Shown: positions 34,291 to 47,500 of the stretch, in pieces | How positions within the stretch are numbered: the stretch's first letter is position 1 | Layout: each line of letters starts with the position of its first letter | DNA from: Liolophura sinensis | Taxonomy: Eukaryota; Mollusca; Polyplacophora; Chitonida; Chitonidae | Direction: 5' to 3' | Assembly (NCBI RefSeq): GCF_032854445.1 | Contig: NC_088302.1 | Span: 51,678,046 to 51,742,045, forward strand | Length of the DNA stretch: 64,000 nt | Program-made: the position numbers and the translations under genes | The notes under the pieces: generated by a model | What the model was told of the DNA's origin: nothing | Seen by the model: only the letters and a program-made list of their open reading frames with translations | The model's database searches: none

Positions 34291-34828
34291 TAGTCAGCAT
34301 GTCCGGTCTTTCTCTCATATTTCCTTGTGAATCGAACGAGATCTGCAAGAAACAGGATTTTCCTTAATTACCAAGGTAACATAATTCTTGTGGCTGTAAA
34401 CCATTTATTTCCTTGTATATTAATTTTCTTGTTTTATTGAAGGATATGAAACCACAAAAATGAAAGGAAAAACTGTTTCCGATGGATGTCATGACTGAGC
34501 TGTAAGTGAGAAATGAACAACGCCATCGAAGTAAAAAAAGAATTCTGATAAAAATCCACTTCACAAGGACGCGTTTCATTAGAAGCCATCGCACCACAAC
34601 ATACCACTAAAACACCTTTAATTGTAGGGAAATTTAGTTTCCTTAAGTACAAACGGCCAACTTGTTTCATTTAAGTCCGCAAAGTTCGACAGCTGACCAT
34701 CGATTAATATCTATCTCATTTTTATTATACTGTTATTTCAAAAGACATTAGAAACTTGTGAAAAGAAATGTGGAGCGGGTTGGTCATAGGTCAATTAAAC
34801 TAAACCTAACTGTGAATGTAAATATTTT

Positions 34829-35045
34829 ATTTATTTATTTGGTTGATGTTATACGCCTGTCTCAAGAACATTTCACTTGTACGACGGCGCCCAGTATTAT
34901 GGTGGGAGGAAACCGGACAAAGCCCGGGGGAAACCCACGACCATCCGCAGGTTGCAGACAGATCTTCCCACGTATGGCCGGAGAAGAAGCTAGCTGGGCT
35001 TGAACTCACACCGACTGCATTGCTGAGAGGCTTTTGTATCATTGT
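34829..35045 (-). mobile_element. SINE, nearly complete, minus strand
   Basis: Reverse complement matches the 8,538-8,808 SINE from the box B region (GTGAGTTCAAGCCC) to the tail, ending in a ttatttattt stretch. It lies just outside the end of segmental duplication unit 2. Confidence 0.75.
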
Positions 35046-35796
35046 AAATAGGATGCTGAAACCAACACTATTTCTATATAAGTTGTAGCGCAAATAAATA
35101 CGAAAGATTTGAATTTCTATGGTAACATATTATGTAAAATATCAGAAACGTGTCAGATATAACCAACAAGGATAAACGCTAACTCCAGAGCTTATACAAC
35201 AGAGAGCTAGGAACGTACAAGAGAAGCTTGCTTTCGTTGCTCTTGGGGCATTTGGTGTCAAGCAAAAATAGACAGTGCACCCTTGTGTGGATTTACATGA
35301 AGTTCACCTGATCAGTATCAGTATCAGTATCACGTACATCACCAGTCATATACATGTTAAAGCACTTTGGTTTCCTCCACCAATATAAAATTGGCCATCA
35401 GCGTTATAAATACAAACATGAAAGCATGAATGGTGTGAAACAATACTCAGCTGTATGAAAAAAATTACAAAAGATTTCTGAAGATGTCATACTCTTATAC
35501 TGATGCATTAATAGTATCATTAGTAGTGGTAGTAATAGCAGTAGTGTTTACTTCGTTTTCAACACAATTATTTCACTTTCACCACGACAATGGATACCGA
35601 AGCAACCACACTCGCTAATGAAAAGCCGCATAGCCCATCCAGGTAACCTGCAGGATTCGTATACGAGATGCCTTTGATAAAGGACTAGCACAGGGACTTT
35701 TACAGGGAACAGATATGTATAATTTCAGCACTAACAAATTACAGCAATGTAACAGGACTGGTTGATTTAGTGGAAGTTTATGATATGAATAGGTAA

Positions 35797-36185
35797 GGTG
35801 TCATGTATGGTGTCTTCTGCATAACACTTCAGTGGCGACGGCACTTGGCGGCATAAAACACAAACCTATTGACCCTTCGTTGCCATATGAATGAAAAATT
35901 GTACGTCGTAAAAACCCAAACATACATATCTACACACATACTTATGTATAATTTTACCAGTGCAAATGGACAGTTTGCCACAAACTCCAATACAAGATGC
36001 AAGTTCCCTGACGTGTGTATTAATTTTTCTAACAACCTATAAAAAATGCATGTGTGTATGCTTAGGGTTTACGTCGCATCTAACAATCATATGATGACAA
36101 GGAGTCAACAGGTGTGTCTACGTATACTGTGTCTTCTTGTGGCAGGGCGAGTCCATCCCGCCTAAGTGCTGCCGCTACATGTAAA
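35797..36185. repeat. Dispersed repeat family, two partial copies in opposite orientation
   Basis: 35,797-35,850 (minus) and 36,058-36,185 (plus) match parts of the element at 57,795-58,100: aggagtcaacaggtgtgtc, tactgtgtcttcttgtggc, agggcgagtccat, and the reverse of cgccactgaagtatcatgc. Confidence 0.55.
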
Positions 36186-36710
36186 AATGTGAGTATGCAT
36201 GCACTTGATCATACAGACTGTTACATAACAGACACATGACTTCATTATAGCCTCAGGCTACTTGATAACACAAGGAGCAAGATGCGTCATAGATATACAT
36301 TGAGTCTATCGAATTTAACTTTACTATGTGGCAAAATTCAAAGGTGAAAGGACTTCAAATATCAAGTTTTCATACAATTTCTCGTAAATGACGTCGCCTT
36401 AGCGAGCTATGACCTCATTACTTCATTCCTTAGGGAAACTGAACCCGTTTACGAAACTTTGTGAACGTGAGCCCTAGGGCCATTTTCATGAGGTAGGCAC
36501 GTGTTAGTACGGGCAAAACCTTTTCTCTTGCACTTGCAGCATTTGCAGCATTTGCAACATTAGCTTGTGTTGATTTTAATCCCCACGCTAGCTTTACCTG
36601 GTGTGGTCTCCATGTTTAGCTAACAACTGTAGAGTGCATTTGAAAACGTGCATTTGGGGACCATGTGTTTCCTTTGGTTTTTTAAGCCTTGTATAATGTT
36701 TAAACCCCAA

Positions 36711-36736
36711 TCACTCACTCACTCACTCACTCACTC
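36711..36736 (+). repeat. (CACT)n microsatellite
   Basis: Perfect tcac tandem run of 26 bp. Confidence 0.9.
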
Positions 36737-37509
36737 CTTATATAATGTATCAATCACAAAGCTTGCTGTTGTACACGAAGAAGTTTTACTGGGAAGTAAG
36801 ATGAAGTAAATTATCTTCGCATTTAATCAGAAGGGCACAGGAAATTGCGGAAAAAATGGAAAAGTTTTAGCAGTAATGAAGTGAACACGGAAATATCGAT
36901 CGTGTGACTATTTTACGCTGCGTTGTCAAAAGACGCCAACGCGCACGTTACCTGGCAGTTTTCACTTTTCTCCGATTAATTGATAAAACGTAACATAAAT
37001 AGAATAGCGAATGTATTAGGGTATAATACAGTTTTGGGAGCTCAGAAGCGACTTCATGTCAGGAAAATAAACAAATGATATAGCGAAGAGGGCAGATGAC
37101 AATCATGAATCCAGTCGTAATGTTGGTACATTCCTTGAAGAACACTGCTTGCTAGGACGTCCTAATATGAAATATACAGCTACATGGAATTAATTTACTT
37201 CATTCACGTTGTATGACTAAGTTGTGATATATGTCATATTTGGGCTTTGATGCCCGGCATTCTCGTCGTCCCGATGCGGCTTTGAGCTTTAACAGCTTGT
37301 ATGTAGTGCACATTCAGTTCATTGTGCAGCAGATTGGGACGGGATCAGATGCACTAGACCGTGACTGCCAAGGCCAACAGTTACATTATGACTGACATGG
37401 CGGATACTGATCTGCAGAAAACCAATAGGTTCTCACATCCAAAGGCCTCTTCTCACTCATAGATAAAATACATATCTTTAATGTTTAATAAACATTTTTG
37501 ACGTGAACG

Positions 37510-38780
37510 TATAAAAGTTCACTGCATGTGTGGTTAATATATGGATGTTTACCATGTATACATTTGCATTGTGAATATTCGTCGTATAAATGTTTGCTGC
37601 CTGGATGTTTACTGTATGTGTATGTACTGCATGTATGTATATGTGTTTTATGCCGTAGTCAAGAATATTTAACTTATACGACGACGGCCAGCATTATGGT
37701 GGGAGAAAACCGGGCAGAGCCGGAGACGTAAAATAAATGTCCATTTATACATTATACAGGCATGTATTCAAACATTAAGGCAATGTTCACAAAGTAAAAA
37801 CTAGCAAAGTAAACAGCCAAGCAGTATTGAAATGTAGTGTAAGCTTCACATAGCATCCAATTCATAGAGTCTGCATCCAAAGAGCAAATACCCAGAAAGG
37901 AAATATCCATACAGTACACATCCATGCAGTACACATTCAGACAGTACACATCCATGCAGTACACATTCAGACAGTACACATCAATACAGTAAACATGCAG
38001 TCAGTAAACACGCAGAAAGTAAACAAAATAACATAGTACAAATCCATGCATTACATACACATATTATAAACATCCAGGCAGTAAACATTAATATAGTACA
38101 CATCCATGCAGTACATACACATACAGTAAACACCCAGGCAGTAAACATTAATATAGTACAATCCATGCAGTAAATACACATACAATAAACATCCAGGCAG
38201 TAAACATTCATACAGTAAACATCCAGGCAGCAAACACTCATACAGTAAACATCCAGGCAGTAAACATTAATATAGTACAATCCATGCAGTAAATACACAT
38301 ATAGTAAACATCCAGGCAGTAAACATTAATATAGTACAATCCATGCAGTAAATACACATACAGTAAACATCCAGGCAGCAAACATTCATACAGTTAACAT
38401 CCAGGCAGCAAACATTCATACAGTAAACATTCAGGCAACAAACATTAATATAGTACAATCCATGCAGTAAATACACATACAGTAAACATCCAGGCAGCAA
38501 ACATTCATACAGTTAACATCCAGGCAGCAAACATTCATACAGTAAACATCCAGGCAGCAAACATTTATACAGCAAACATGCAGGCAGCAAACATTTATAC
38601 GATGAATATTCACAGTGTAAATGTATATATAGTAAACATTTGTAAATTACCCACATATGCTGTGAACATTTATACGATGAATATTCACAATGCAAATGTA
38701 TACATGGTAAACATCCATATATTAACCACACATGCAGTGAACTTTTATACAATGAATATACAGCATGAATGTTAACATCG
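37510..38780. repeat. 15-bp minisatellite (catccaggcagtaaa) with inverted flank
   Basis: Seen: from about 37,890 to 38,590, 15-bp monomers (catccaggcagtaaa, cattcatacagtaaa, cattaatatagtaca) form larger blocks. The left flank 37,510-37,590 is the near-identical reverse complement of 38,668-38,749 (ccatgtatacatttgcat against atgcaaatgtatacatgg), with a SINE fragment at 37,648-37,725 between. Small open frames on both strands are repeat artefacts. Confidence 0.8.
37648..37725 (-). mobile_element. SINE 3' fragment between inverted arms of the 15-bp array
   Basis: Reverse complement of the SINE tail/body (gtagtcaagaatatttaac, gacggccagcattatggtgg, gggcagagccgg). Confidence 0.65.
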
Positions 38781-38985
38781 TGAATGCTGGCTAAATGGAT
38801 GTATACTTTATGGAGGTTTCGTGTATGAATGTTTAATGTAAGGTTGTTTACTGCATGTAGGTTTACTTTATGACTGTTTAGTACATGAATTTCTTCGTAA
38901 TGAATAATGAATTACTATATTAATATTTACTTATGAATTCTGCACGGACTATATGAAAAGAAAAGACGACACAACACTAAATGTA

Positions 38986-39234
38986 GACTCAAAAAAACAA
39001 TCTGTTAAATTAATCAGAAAGCCTGGTGTCTGAGCGAATACATTCTGCTTTGCAGCATATTATCTTCTTAAATATAACACACATATTCTATTAATTCAGC
39101 ATGAAGATTCTATTAAGCTAACAGAACATTATGTTGCATATGACAGTGTATCGTGTTATCATAATAGAACATATTCTAGCATCACTCGAACAAGAGGCTT
39201 TCTGTTAAAATTAACAGAAATTTTTTTTAGTGTC
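38986..39234. mobile_element. MITE-like element with terminal inverted repeats
   Basis: Left end tctgttaaattaatcagaaa + gcct is mirrored by aggctttctgttaaaatt + aacaga, with the match extended outward into gactcaaaaaaacaa / attttttttagtgtc. It has no coding capacity. A relative with similar ends is at 41,181-41,423. Confidence 0.6.
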
Positions 39235-41180
39235 ATAAGTATTGATAAAGTATCGCACATAATGTTTAAAATGCATGATTTTTTGTCTTGTGTTGCATAA
39301 ATGATATTTCGCAGTTTAAATTCAATTTAAGCATGGTTCGCCTTTTAACTATATGAACGTGGAGTACGCGTCGGCATCACGTTTGCGGTTGTTTTAACAC
39401 GGCACATCCCATGGCCTCATAAGAAGTCCACATCAGAAGTACATTCAAACACTAGACAGTCATATACAGTAAAATCGATATATTAACGTATGTGGGGAAG
39501 TTCGTCAGTGGCTTGCCAAAGGTTAGTGGTTTACCCCCGAACACTCCAGTTTCCTCCACCCTTAAACTGACCGCTAAGGTAGAAGTGCATAATTAATGGA
39601 TACATGTGACCTTAAAATACACTCAGATATATCCATGGAACAAACATCTCCACAGTAAACATAGGGCTTACGCAGTTAAACCCTTGTCTAGACAAATGTA
39701 GACTTGTCTGTACCTTGCAAGCGGCCTTGAACGAACGTTAGACTGGGCAAACGGCCACACGAGCGTCGACGACCGCTTATTGTGACTAACGAACATCAAT
39801 GATGTAGGCTTAACATTAGATCCACAAATTACCAGCCCATGGCCGGGACTGAACTCCCGCCTCACGTGTTCTCCCTTTGACTATTTATGTTAATATGTTA
39901 ACATTGTCACCGATGTACAGTAAATGTCATTGACATTTTTAGTTTGCAGATTAAATCGACTAGGGATCTAATTCAGTTATGCGCCGAATTTGTCAGTGCC
40001 ACATTATTTATTCCACCCATGCGTGAAATTGTAAACTAGGGAGCGACTACTTTCCGTGGCTTTTTTTGCCAGAGTCACCTCCCTTGGTTTGAAATTTCGA
40101 TTTTGTGAACACATGGACGGCGATTGCCATGTATATGGCATGGGGGCGTCATTACGTGCATATCCTGTCCCCTGTATGATACATGATAAGTCAATAAAAA
40201 CGATCTATAAGGTTAAACTGGCTTCAGAGTGGAGGAAAACCTGACACCAATTCGTGAAATTGACTTTTAGTTCGAATGCAAAGAGGTATTTTATTGGCTA
40301 TGAAATATGAAGGCTGTTTCTGAACAGCTTTAATAAAGTGAAATACCCAGGAAACATTTTTATTTTACCACTGAAGGCCCGAAACGGTTGGGGGCATGTA
40401 TTTTCGGGCGAACGAAATTTTTCACGCCAAAATGTATATTGCAGTACCTGTCCACTTTTCTCTTTCTCATTCACCTGTGTGATCAAAAAAAACACGTATG
40501 AACAACAACCGGCATGACTTTGTCAGAGTGTCATATTTTATCCTCATTCTTACAACTTGTCACCTGGCCGGCAGATGAGCTCTTTGTATTGGAGACAAAG
40601 GGGTTCTCCTGACAACAAACTCTGTTTTGTTTGTGGTTTTGATGGTGGCTGTTGCCTTTTCTGGAACTCAAATAGAGTCAGCCTGAACTGCTGCTCTGTT
40701 TCATCTACAACTACATACAGTTTGATCATAGATAGCATTAAACAAATTCGCTCCGGTAGTCCATACATAGGCTTCCGTAATGTGTACGGACGGCATTGAA
40801 TGTGTCTGTGATTATCTGAACTAAACTATTCACGTTTGATTATTAGGAAAAACCCCTGCCATTACCACACATTGTTCCGAGAAAATGATAAATATTAATA
40901 CATGTACACTATTCACTGATTCCCATGACAATTATGGTTTCAATATCTGCATTATTATTTTTTATCTTAATTATATTGCTTTTATACATGAACATTGGTC
41001 AAAACATAAAACATTATGAATGGGAGCTTGTCAAAGGTCATTGGTTTACCTAGGTGGCATTTACTAACCTTAACACAATAGTCACTTTTCTCCAGCTATG
41101 TGGATAGTGTTTATATTGCACTTGTTTCACAGACACTTCAGACAGACGACTCCGTCATGTCGGCCAATTGCGCAAGCGTA

Positions 41181-41423
41181 CACTCTCAAAACTAATCTGT
41201 TAAATTAACATAACATTTAACATAAGATTTTTGAGTGATGCTACATCAGATTATTCTACCTCAAGACGACAATATCCTGTTGAACCAAAAAAAGTATTTT
41301 TTTGCAACAACAGAACAGGTATGTCATATATTGTATAATAGTTTGTGACAATAGCACAGTCTTTCCGCTCATCGCTCAGAAAACAAAGTACTCTGTGAAT
41401 TTAGCAGCTTAGTTTTTAGAGTG
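41181..41423. mobile_element. MITE-like element, relative of the 39-kb element
   Basis: Left end cactctcaaaactaatctg + ttaaatt; right end, reverse complemented, reads cactctaaaaactaagctg + ctaaatt. Non-coding, about 243 bp. Confidence 0.6.
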
Positions 41424-41447
41424 TGTTGGAGTGATGAGTAAGTGAGT

Positions 41448-41750
41448 GCTTGGGGTTTAACATCGAACATAACAATTTTTCAGTCATATGACGACGAAGG
41501 AATCATGTAACGTGCCTCCTTGTTGCAGGACCGATTTCCACCGCTCTTTTATCTCGTGTTGCTTCACTGAGACGACTTACCGAAGGCAAGTAAGCTGTCT
41601 CGCCCGAGCCATTATACTGATAACGGAACAACCAATCGTTGCACTATGCTCTTCATGCTGGACGCCAAGCGAGGTTGGAGTGATGAAGACTGTAACACTA
41701 AGCACTGGGTCTTCCTCAAGGATATCACCCTGGTGCCAGTTGGTCTCATG
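41448..41750 (+). repeat. Dispersed repeat (ttggggtttaacatcgaac ... gacgacgaaggaatcatg)
   Basis: Contains tcagtcatatgacgacgaag, gcctccttgttgcaggac and cattatactgataac, blocks shared in part with the repeats at 36.06 and 57.8 kb. I recall similar sequence as common in bivalve genomes, which I cannot verify here. Open frames across it are not convincing. Confidence 0.5.
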
Positions 41751-42200
41751 ACAAACAGATAAATAGTAATACGAGTAGATGCCGTGTTGTAGATGTCTAG
41801 AGTCATGCATGTCATGTGGTCGAACCTCCGAAAAGGACGGAAACAAGAATATTTTCAGTTTTTCGCCAGCTTGGTCATATCACGGCGTTGTATTTATGTA
41901 CGAGGATGATTCCAGTATATGATGGTCTGTGTGTGTACAATGGTACATGTCGCCAGATATGCTGCCTCACTGTAGCACAAGCCAAACACAATGTGATACA
42001 GGTATCGTCAGTAAGCCCACTACCCTGTGTTGTTGGAGATGCCGTGAGTTTGATATGCCTGCTAATCGAGTCCGCACTACCTACCTATTGAGTATATCTA
42101 TTTACAATAAGCAGTTTTGGACAGGACAAATCCAAGTCATATGGTTTGTGTATAAAGCCGTGTGTAACAATCACAGGGACATTTATCACCTCCAAGTTAC

Positions 42201-42202
42201 AT

Positions 42203-42277
<75 letters not shown>

Positions 42278-42279
42278 TT
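42201..42279 (+). repeat. (TTTA)n microsatellite
   Basis: Nearly perfect ttta run of about 79 bp; it creates an FIYLFIYL open frame that is not a gene. Confidence 0.95.
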
Positions 42280-44477
42280 GTATATTCCTTTACATGTGTA
42301 TCGTTGCTGTGCAACTTATTTTCGGAAGAAATCCCAACTGACCTTTTACAATCTTCTAAGCGTGACACCATATTATCCCTTGCAGCGATTGCTTGAGTTA
42401 AACACACCATCCCCTGGATGAAAGGTTTAAGGTGAAACTGTGTAGATCACCCCACCTGGAAGGCCTCACCGAACACATTGTGAACGTCCCATTAAAATCC
42501 CTCAGTACAAGACTATTTACTGTTCCAATCGTAGAGTCTGGACAAAGCTCATTTTACTCCACTCACTCACCTGCCTACCATCCCATGACTCTTAAGTAAG
42601 TACACGTACTAATAATGATGGTTGAAAGGGACATTGTTGAGCATGTTTTTATCAAAACATAAATATCAAATCAATAAGCTTTTGATGTGCCCCGGTATTA
42701 ACAAAGATCTAGAATTGACAAGCTCCGCCTCGTAGGTAGTGAAAAAATACATTATCTGAAAGCTGTCTCCATCATACACCAGTTCGGCAAATTCATCAGC
42801 GTCTGTCACAATCTAACATCTAAGATCGACAGGTGAGCCAGAAATCAGAGGGTGTACATCCTCAATATTAATAGGTGCGTTCCGCGACAAACACACCAAT
42901 AAAAACTTATACATCATAAATATTTACTTTACTATTTACTATTTGTATGTCCGTGGCACTAGCACTCAAAGGCTTCTGGGTATTACTGTATTATTACAAA
43001 GCGTTCTGGCTCCTTTAACACAAACCTGAACACTTCAATTTGTACAAGTATTAATGTTATCCACTGAACACCGACGTGGAAACTGTTCGTGAGCGACTAC
43101 TCACCTAATTGCCTTCCGGATTTTCAAAACGCTTATAATAGTCTCAGGCAACAATTGATTTTCCCATTTACATATTTATTAACGTTCAGGGTCTCTGACA
43201 AGTCCCTAAATCTGCAAGCCTCAAACATTCTTAGCCTCTTGTTGACCAGCATTTCACACCTTTTTTTCCAAACTACTGATGGACTAGGACGGGGTGGGTT
43301 TTTAGCTTGAAACTCTAAGCACAGGAGAGTCAGAAGGTGGCAGTCTGATAATAGCGACGTGGGTTTTAGCCCGTTTCCAAGTGTGTTCATTCGCCAAGTG
43401 TGTTCATTCGCCAAGTGTGTTCATCCGCCAAAATATAACTAGCAGTAAAGTTCAAATTCTTTATTGCAAATGACATAATACAAAAAAAAACAGCGAAGAA
43501 AAATGCAAAAAGCAAGGTCAGGTCTAAAACTCTCCACCTAAATGCAAAAAACTTGCAGGAATAATATTCCCGAACCAGAAAATGTCAGCTGTGGTTTGTA
43601 CTCGCTTTGTTGATCTATTCTGTGATGGGATATCTTAATTCTTCAACTCCTGTCCTTGTTATCGGCAAGGAATCGGCTGTACAGTCGCTAACTATTTGAT
43701 CGAGATTAACATAACTGACATGATCGCTCAACATTTCCTGTCTACAGAATTCGGTTCCAAGCTGTGTAATGACACATCCTTCTCAGCAACAAAGCTAACT
43801 TTTCTACTGTACGGGCACAACACTACAAAAACAGTGACACGTACATTACAGAAGCGAACAAACGAACATACCGGTTAAACCCACTTGATTGTGCTCACAA
43901 TTGGTACTGGATACAGTTAATGACAATAATTCACGGACTAAAATGCAAGCCTACAGTTATCAGCATTTAAAATTTCGTTTATATTATTAAATGTAGAGTC
44001 GTGTCGACTTTATTTCCTACATTTTTTTTCAATCATTCCTTCCGTCTCGCTGATTTATTTTTTACGATTGGTTTGCAGATAAGAAAGTAATCTCAGCAAG
44101 AGAACATGCACTCTCATAATGATGTGAAATGGGTTACACGCTCTGGCATTATAGGCCACAGGTGACGGGAGGCTGAGCAGATTGCGGCTGAGCAGTTCTG
44201 TTTTTTGATCCATTGATAATTGACACAATGGAGTGAGTAGGATGCCCCTATAGAGAATCAAGAAACATTTACATCCCTTTCCCTGTTGAGATCATATTAT
44301 CATGACTGTACTTATGCTCGACTGGAGATTCCAAAAGACGTCTTGGTGAGTTGGTGCCTTTGTTGTTCCTATGAATAGAATTGCAAGGTCGTTCTTCTCA
44401 AGATAAGGAAAGGAGATAAAAAAAACACAATGTTTATTCTTCATGACGTGACAATTTTCCACACTGAACTTTTACAG

Positions 44478-44580
44478 GTCATATTTGCGATGTTAGAAAC
44501 TATTCGACACAGTCTGAGGGAAAACGTGTTGCCATGGGAATCTTTTCCTGCTCGTAAGTATGCCACTGTGGATGTGACAG
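44478..44580 (+). CDS. Candidate internal coding exon preceding the 109-bp array
   Basis: Seen: acceptor-like gaacttttacag|GTC at 44,478 and a perfect donor GTGACAG|gtaaga at 44,580 bound 103 nt that are open in one frame (34 codons plus one base), including LRENVLPWESFPARKYATV. The first copy of the following 109-bp satellite unit overlaps the last 45 nt or so of this exon. I do not recognise the product and found no partner exons. It could be a chance open stretch beside the array. The analogy with the EF-hand gene, whose intronic array also copies an exon end, raises my confidence a little. Confidence 0.35.
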
Positions 44581-47500
44581 GTAAGATTTGGGACTTGTAT
44601 GGACAGAGAACAAACACTGAGTTAGGAAAGCACCTTTCAGCCATGAGAAACTTTTCTTACTCGTAAGTATACCACTGTGGATGCGACAGGTAAGATTTAG
44701 GACTTGTACAGACAGAGTACAAACACTGAGTTAGGAAAGCACCTTTCAGCCATGAGAAACTTTTCCTGCTCGTAAGTATGCCACTGTGGACGTGACAGAT
44801 AAGATTTGGGACTTGTATGGACAGAGTACAAACACTGAGTTAGGAAAGCACCTTACAGCCATGAGAAACTTTTCCTGCTCGTAAGTATGCCACCTTGCAT
44901 GTGACAGGTAAGATTTGGGACTTGTATGGACAGAGTACAAACACTGAGACTGGAAAGCACCTTACAGCCATGAGAAACATTTCCTGCTCGTAAGTATGCC
45001 ACAGTGGATGTGACCGGTTAAGATTTGGGACTTGTATGGACAGAGTACAAACACGGAGTTAGGAAAGCACCTTTCAGCCATGAGAAACATTTCCTGCTCG
45101 TAAGTATGCCACAGTGGATGTGACAGGTAAGATTTGGGACTTGTATGGACAGAGTACAAACACGGAGTTAGGAAAGCACCTTTCAGCCATGAGAAACATT
45201 TCCTGCTCGTAAGTATGCCACAGTGGATGTGACAGGTAAGATTTGGGACTTGTATGGACAGAGTACAAACACGGAGTTAGGAAAGCACCTTTCAGCCATG
45301 AGAAACATTTCCTGCTCGTAAGTATGCCACAGTGGATGTGACAGGTGAGAACTGGGACTTGTATGGACAGAGAACAAACACTGAGTTAGAAAATCACCTT
45401 ACAGCCATGAGAAACTTTTCCTGCTCGTAAGTATGCCACAGTGGATGTGACAGGTGAGAACTGGGACTTGTATGGACAGAGAACAAACACTGAGACTGGA
45501 AAGCACCTTTCAGCCATCAGAAACTTCTCCTTGCTCGTAAGTATGCCACTGTGGATGTGACAGGTAAGATTTGGGACTTGTATGGACAGAGTACAAACGC
45601 TGAGTTAGGAAATCACCTTACAGCCATGAGAAACTTTTCCTGCTCGTAAGTATGCCACTGTGGATGTGACAGGTAAGGTTTGGGACTTGTATGGACAGAG
45701 TACAAACACGGAGTTAGGAAAGCACCTTACAGCCATGAGAAACTTTTCCTGCTCGTAAGTATGCCACTGTGGACGTGACAGGTAAGATTTGGGACTTGTA
45801 TGGACAGAGTACAAACACGGAGTTAGGAAAGCACCTTACAGCCATGAGAAACTTTTCCTTCTCGTAAGTATGCCACAGTGGACGTGACAGGTAAGATTTG
45901 GGACTTGTATGGACAGAGGACAAACACTGAGACTGGAAAGCACCTTACAGCCACGAGAAACTTTTCTTGCTCGTAAGTATGCCACTGTGGACGTGACAGT
46001 TAAAATGTGGGACTTGTATGGACAGAATACAAACACTGAGATTGGAAAGCACCTTGGAGCCATGAGAAACTTTTCCTGCCTGTAAGTATGCCACTGTAGA
46101 CGTGACAGGTGAGATTTGGGGCTTGTATGGACAGAGTGCAAACACTGAGACTGGAAAGCACCTTACAGCCATGAGAAACATTTCCTGCCTGTAAGTATGC
46201 CACTGTGGACGTGACAGGTAAGATTTGGGACTTGTATGGACAGAGTACAAACACTGAGTTAGGAAAGCACCTTTCAGCCATGAGAAACATTTCCTGCTCG
46301 TAAGTATGCCACTGTGGATGTGACAGGTGAGATTTGGGACTTGTATGGACAGAGTACAAACACGGAGTTAGGAAAGCACCTTTCAGCCATGAGCAATGTT
46401 TCCTTCTCGTAAGTATGCCACTGTGGATGTGACAGGTAAGATTTGGGACTTGTATGGACAGAGTACAAACACGGAGTTAGGAAAGCACCTTTCAGCCATG
46501 AGAAACTTTTCCTGCTCGTAAGTATGCCACAGTGGATGTGACAGGTGAGAACTGGGACTTGTATGGACAGAGAACAAACACTGAGTTAGAAAAGCACCTT
46601 ACAGCCATGAGAAACTTTTCCTGCTCGTAAGTATGCCACAGTGGATGTGACAGGTGAGAACTGGGACTTGTATGGACAGAGAACAAACACTGAGACTGGA
46701 AAGCACCTTTCAGCCATCAGAAACTTCTCCTTGCTCGTAAGTATGCCACTGTGGATGTGACAGGTAAGATTTGGGACTTGTATGGACAGAGTACAAACGC
46801 TGAGTTAGGAAATCACCTTACAGCCATGAGAAACTTTTCCTGCTCGTAAGTATGCCACTGTGGATGTGACAGGTAAGGTTTGGGACTTGTATGGACAGAG
46901 TACAAACACGGAGTTAGGAAAGCACCTTACAGCCATGAGAAACTTTTCCTTCTCGTAAGTATGCCACTGTGGACGTGACAGGTAAGATTTGGGACTTGTA
47001 TGGACAGAGTACAAACACGGAGTTAGGAAAGCACCTTACAGCCATGAGAAACTTTTCCTGCTTGTAAGTATGCCACAGTGAACGTGACAGGTAAGATTTG
47101 GGACTTGTATGGACACAGTACAAACACTGAGTTAGGAAAGCACCTTACAGCCATGAGAAACTTTTCCTTCTCGTAAGTATGCCACTGTGGACGTGACAGG
47201 TAAGATTTGGGACTTGTATGGACAGAGGACAAACACTGAGACTGGAAAGCACCTTACAGCCACGAGAAACTTTTCTTGCTCGTAAGTATGCCACTGTGGA
47301 CGTGACAGTTAAAATGTGGGACTTGTATGGACAGAGTACAAACACTGAGATTGGAAAGCACCTTGGAGCCATGAGAAACTTTTCCTGCCTGTAAGTATGC
47401 CACTGTAGACGTGACAGGTGAGATTTGGGGCTTGTATGGACAGAGTGCAAACACTGAGACTGGAAAGCACCTTACAGCCATGAGAAACATTTCCTGCCTG

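Larger units (their letters stand above)
28319..34450. repeat. Tandem segmental duplication, unit 2 (carries gene copy D)
   Basis: Direct head-to-tail copy of 22,340-28,318. Local offsets change from about 5,959 at the start to 6,420, 6,503 and then 6,153 or less, because of the deletion in unit 1 and the different length of the minisatellite. Similarity ends near 34,450, after the shared atttatttccttg stretch. Confidence 0.85.

Noticed and set aside
41488-42121. Overlapping cysteine-containing frames around the 41.5-kb repeat
   Set aside because: They lie over a dispersed repeat whose relatives at 36 and 57.8 kb are not open in the same frame.
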